Below are positions 30,493-32,998 of a DNA stretch of 32,998 bases, in pieces. The position numbers and the translations under genes were made by a program. The number at the start of each line of letters is the position of its first letter. The stretch's first letter is position 1. The notes beneath the pieces were generated by a model, which was given only the letters and a program-made list of their open reading frames with translations, was not told the DNA's origin and searched no databases. The stretch comes from Segatella buccae ATCC 33574 (GTDB lineage: Bacteria > Bacteroidota > Bacteroidia > Bacteroidales > Bacteroidaceae), in the NCBI RefSeq assembly GCF_000184945.1, contig NZ_GL586311.1, positions 2,919,652-2,952,649 of the forward strand. The letters are read 5' to 3'.

Positions 30493-31269
30493 ATGGATAA
30501 CAACAGAGAGAAGGGCAGCGACGACCGCAAGACGGTCATAGAGCTTGACAACGTGAAGCGCGAGTTTGTCGTGGGCGACGAGGTGGTGCATGCCCTGCGC
30601 GGCGTGAGCTTCAAGATATACGAGGGCGAGTTTGTCACCATCATGGGTAAGTCGGGTTCCGGCAAGTCTACGCTGCTCAACCAGTTGGGCTGCCTCGACA
30701 CCCCTTCGAGCGGTGAATACTACCTCGACGGCGTGCCGGTGCGCCGGATGTCGCGCTCGCAGCGTGCCGTGCTCCGCAACCGCAAGATAGGTTTCATCTT
30801 CCAGAACTACAATCTGCTGCCCAAGACCACAAGCATCGAAAACGTGGAACTGCCGCTGATGTACAATGCCGAGGTCTCTGCCGCCGAGCGGAGGGAGCGC
30901 GCCGTGGCGGCACTGAAGGCCGTGGGGCTCGGCGACCGCCTCACGCACAAGAGCAACCAGATGTCGGGCGGACAGATGCAGCGCGTGGCCATAGCCCGCG
31001 CGCTGGTCAACAATCCGGCCGTGATACTCGCCGACGAGGCCACGGGAAACCTCGACACGCGCACTTCTTTCGAGATACTCGTGCTCTTCCAGCGGCTCCA
31101 CGCCGAGGGCCGCACCATCATCTTCGTGACCCACAACCCCGACATTGCCCGCTATTCGAGCCGCAACATACAGCTGCGCGACGGGCGGGTGATCAGCGAC
31201 GAGTGCAACAACGACATACAGAGTGCCGCCGAAGGACTGGCGGCCCTGCCTGCCGACAGCGACGAATAA
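30493..31269 (+). CDS. macB: MacB-type ABC transporter ATPase
   Basis: This 258-residue ATPase powers the pump. The Walker A motif GKSGSGKST is at about 52-60, the Q-loop Gln104 in FIFQNYNLLP, the signature MSGGQMQR at 157-164, Walker B AVILADEATGNLD around 176-188, and the H-loop His214 in FVTHNPD. All catalytic residues are intact. In E. coli MacB the ATPase and permease are fused; here they are separate genes, as in many Bacteroidetes. Related pumps export macrolides, peptides or lipoprotein-like substrates, but the cargo here cannot be told. The C-terminal 20 residues are acidic. Confidence 0.94.
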   Translation: MDNNREKGSDDRKTVIELDNVKREFVVGDEVVHALRGVSFKIYEGEFVTIMGKSGSGKSTLLNQLGCLDTPSSGEYYLDGVPVRRMSRSQRAVLRNRKIGFIFQNYNLLPKTTSIENVELPLMYNAEVSAAERRERAVAALKAVGLGDRLTHKSNQMSGGQMQRVAIARALVNNPAVILADEATGNLDTRTSFEILVLFQRLHAEGRTIIFVTHNPDIARYSSRNIQLRDGRVISDECNNDIQSAAEGLAALPADSDE

Positions 31270-31292
31270 CCCTCTAACGAGAAGCAGCAGAC

Positions 31293-32531
31293 ATGAACTA
31301 TTCCAATCTTTTCAAGATAGCCCTCAGGGCCATAGCGGCCAACAAGATGCGCTCCTTTCTCACGGCGCTGGGCATCATCATCGGCATCGCAGCCGTGATC
31401 ACCATGCTGGCCATCGGGCAGGGCACCAAGCAGAGCATCAAGAGCAACATCTCGGAGATGGGCTCCAACATGATTATGATTTCGCCCGGAGCCGATATGC
31501 GGGGCGGCGTGAGACAGGACGCTTCGTCGATGGAGACGCTCAAGCAGGCCGACTATGAGAGCATCAAGGACGAGTGCAACTACATCTCGGGCATCAGTCC
31601 CACGGTGAACAGCTCCGGGCAGTGGATCTACGGCAGCAACAACACGCCGTCAAGCATCTACGGCGTGAACCGCGACTATCTCCGCATACGCCAGTTGAGT
31701 GTGGCCGACGGCGAGATGTTCACCGAAGCCGACATCAAGTCGGCTGCCAAGGTGTGCGTGCTCGGGCAGACCATCGTCGACAATCTCTTCCCCGACGGCA
31801 GCGACCCCGTAGGCCGGGTGGTGCGCTTCAACTCCATCCCCTTCCGCGTGGTGGGCGTGCTGAAGAAGAAGGGCTACAACTCGATGGGCATGGACCAAGA
31901 CGACCTGGCCCTCGCGCCCTACACCACCGTGATGAAGCGCATCCTCGCCCAGACCTACTTGCAGGGCATCGTGTGCTCGGCTGTCACCGAGGAGGCGTCC
32001 GAACCGGCCCAAGACCAGATTTCGGAAATCCTACGGCGCAACCACAAGCTGAAGGATGCGACCGACAACACCGAGGCTGATGACGATGATTTCACCATCC
32101 GCAGTCAGGAGGAGATAGCCAGCATGATGGACTCCACCATGACCACACTCACCATCCTCCTCGGTTCGGTGGCCGGCATCTCGCTTCTCGTGGGCGGCAT
32201 CGGCATCATGAACATCATGTATGTGAGTGTCACCGAGCGCACCCGCGAAATCGGCCTGCGCATGAGTGTCGGTGCCCGCGGCACCGACATCCTCAACCAG
32301 TTCTTGATCGAGGCCATCATGCTCAGCGTCACGGGCGGCATCATCGGCGTGCTCTTGGGCGTGGGCATCTCGCTCGGCATACAGTCGCTGGCCCATCTGC
32401 CCGTCGTCATCGAGCCGTGGAGCATCATCATGAGCTTCGCCGTGTGTACCTTCACGGGTGTCTTCTTCGGCTGGTATCCGGCCAAGAAAGCCGCCCGGCT
32501 CGACCCCATCGAGGCCATACGCTACGAATAA
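31293..32531 (+). CDS. macB: MacB-type ABC transporter permease (FtsX family)
   Basis: This 412-residue permease has four membrane segments: one near the N terminus (KMRSFLTALGIIIGIAAVIT, about 18-37), then a large periplasmic MacB core domain (about 55-280), and three at the C terminus, of which LTILLGSVAGISLLVGGIGI and GWYPAKKAARLDPIEAIRYE show the family ending. The phrase ALRAIAANKMRSFLTALGII near the start is the conserved coupling region. It lies 23 bp after the ATPase gene and is completed by the TolC and MacA genes to a tripartite pump. The next gene on is a LytTR regulator, 45 bp later. Confidence 0.93.
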   Translation: MNYSNLFKIALRAIAANKMRSFLTALGIIIGIAAVITMLAIGQGTKQSIKSNISEMGSNMIMISPGADMRGGVRQDASSMETLKQADYESIKDECNYISGISPTVNSSGQWIYGSNNTPSSIYGVNRDYLRIRQLSVADGEMFTEADIKSAAKVCVLGQTIVDNLFPDGSDPVGRVVRFNSIPFRVVGVLKKKGYNSMGMDQDDLALAPYTTVMKRILAQTYLQGIVCSAVTEEASEPAQDQISEILRRNHKLKDATDNTEADDDDFTIRSQEEIASMMDSTMTTLTILLGSVAGISLLVGGIGIMNIMYVSVTERTREIGLRMSVGARGTDILNQFLIEAIMLSVTGGIIGVLLGVGISLGIQSLAHLPVVIEPWSIIMSFAVCTFTGVFFGWYPAKKAARLDPIEAIRYE

Positions 32532-32576
32532 ATAATGCAATCAAAATATATCCTATCATCACAATCAACCAAAGTT

Positions 32577-32948
32577 ATGGAACCAAACGAAAATGCAAGA
32601 AGGATAGAGACAATCAGGAAAGACAGGTTTATCTATGTGAACAGTGATTACAAACTCGTGCAGATATGTCTCGACGACATTCTTTTCATCATGGGGCAGA
32701 AAGACTATGTGCGCTTCTTCCTCGACGGGGGCAAGAAGTCGGTGCTGTGTCTGATGAACATGAAGAAACTTGAGGAGTTCCTTCCCCACGAGGAGTTCAA
32801 GCGCGTACACCGCTCCTACATCGTCAACATGGCCAAGGTGCGGCTCATCGACCGTTTCCGCCTGGCTTTCGGCGACACGTTCATCCCCATTTCCGACACC
32901 TATAAGGAGGAGATACAAGACTACATCGACGCGCATACGTTGCAGTAG
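32577..32948 (+). CDS. Stand-alone LytTR-type DNA-binding protein
   Basis: This 123-residue protein is a LytTR domain with little else: FIYVNSDYKLVQICLDDILF, then IMGQKDYVRFFLDGGKKSVL, MKKLEEFLPHEEFKRVHRSY and IVNMAKVRLIDRF. LytTR proteins bind promoter repeats and often respond to a partner kinase, but no receiver domain is attached here. The frame could begin at 32535, 3 bp after the permease stop; ATG 32577 is preferred because 32535-32575 is AT-rich like the leaders in this genome. It is at the end of the efflux operon, so it may regulate it, and a kinase gene may lie beyond the window. Confidence 0.82.
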   Translation: MEPNENARRIETIRKDRFIYVNSDYKLVQICLDDILFIMGQKDYVRFFLDGGKKSVLCLMNMKKLEEFLPHEEFKRVHRSYIVNMAKVRLIDRFRLAFGDTFIPISDTYKEEIQDYIDAHTLQ

Positions 32949-32973
32949 AAGACCAAAAAACAAAAAACCACGG

Positions 32974-32998
32974 ACCCCCCATCCCCCCTAAAGGGGGC
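32974..32998. repeat. Family A repeat, cut by the window end
   Basis: GGACCCCCCATCC, then C and T runs and AAAGGGGGC, as in the left arm of the element at 23290. Only the first arm is present before the sequence stops. Confidence 0.65.

Noticed and set aside
1..32998. CRISPR arrays, tRNA, rRNA and transposase genes.
   Set aside because: None was found: the only regular tandem repeats are the 7-bp units at 213-275, too short for CRISPR, and no transposase or RNA-gene signature was recognised by eye.

Overview
The window is about 33 kb of GC-rich DNA from a Bacteroidales bacterium, most likely a Prevotella-type organism. Three things point there. Most promoters that can be read fit the Bacteroidetes pattern (TTTG, about 20 bases, TAnnTTTG), and Shine-Dalgarno sequences are rare. 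The primary sigma factor is the short Bacteroidetes form. The gene families (PCMD, GldB, DUF4301, fimbrillin-like lipoproteins, TonB receptors with a carboxypeptidase-like domain) are typical of the group. The species cannot be named from sequence alone. Both ends of the window fall inside copies of the same dispersed repeat, so it may be a contig broken at repeats.

Layout. 1-2.6 kb: a plasmid-style replication block, with tandem heptamers, paired direct repeats, a small XRE-type regulator and a Rep_3-type initiator. 2.7-5.2 kb: a secreted GH2 beta-galactosidase-like enzyme whose signal-peptide region overlaps a dispersed hairpin repeat. 5.5-6.4 kb: rpoD. 6.4-9.3 kb (minus): a small membrane protein and a TonB-dependent receptor. 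10.0-10.6 kb: a RelE-type toxin-antitoxin pair. 16.9-10.7 kb (minus): a RelA-type (p)ppGpp synthetase, then three overlapping envelope genes (PCMD protein, BamA/TamA-like barrel, phosphoethanolamine transferase). 17.1-18.7 kb: DUF4301. 18.8-20.9 kb: a small YxxP peptide and a frameshifted fimbrillin-like lipoprotein. 21.0-23.3 kb: a biotin-dependent carboxyltransferase operon (mmdA, a small gamma-like protein, mmdC), followed by a perfect 39-bp inverted repeat. 25.3-24.0 kb (minus): a secreted protein and a second YxxP peptide. 26.4-25.6 kb (minus): a GldB-like lipoprotein. 26.6-26.9 kb: a promoter-hairpin unit without a convincing ORF, a candidate small RNA. 27.2-27.8 kb: riboflavin synthase. 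27.9-32.9 kb: a TolC-MacA-MacB efflux operon ending in a stand-alone LytTR regulator.

The strongest leads for new biology are the two related small peptides (18961-19170 and 23984-24163 minus), each in tandem with a surface protein gene; the replication-initiator block sharing DNA with core genes, which suggests a chromid or an integrated plasmid; a repeat-derived signal peptide; and the candidate small RNA. At least three families of dispersed inverted repeats occupy the intergenic spaces.
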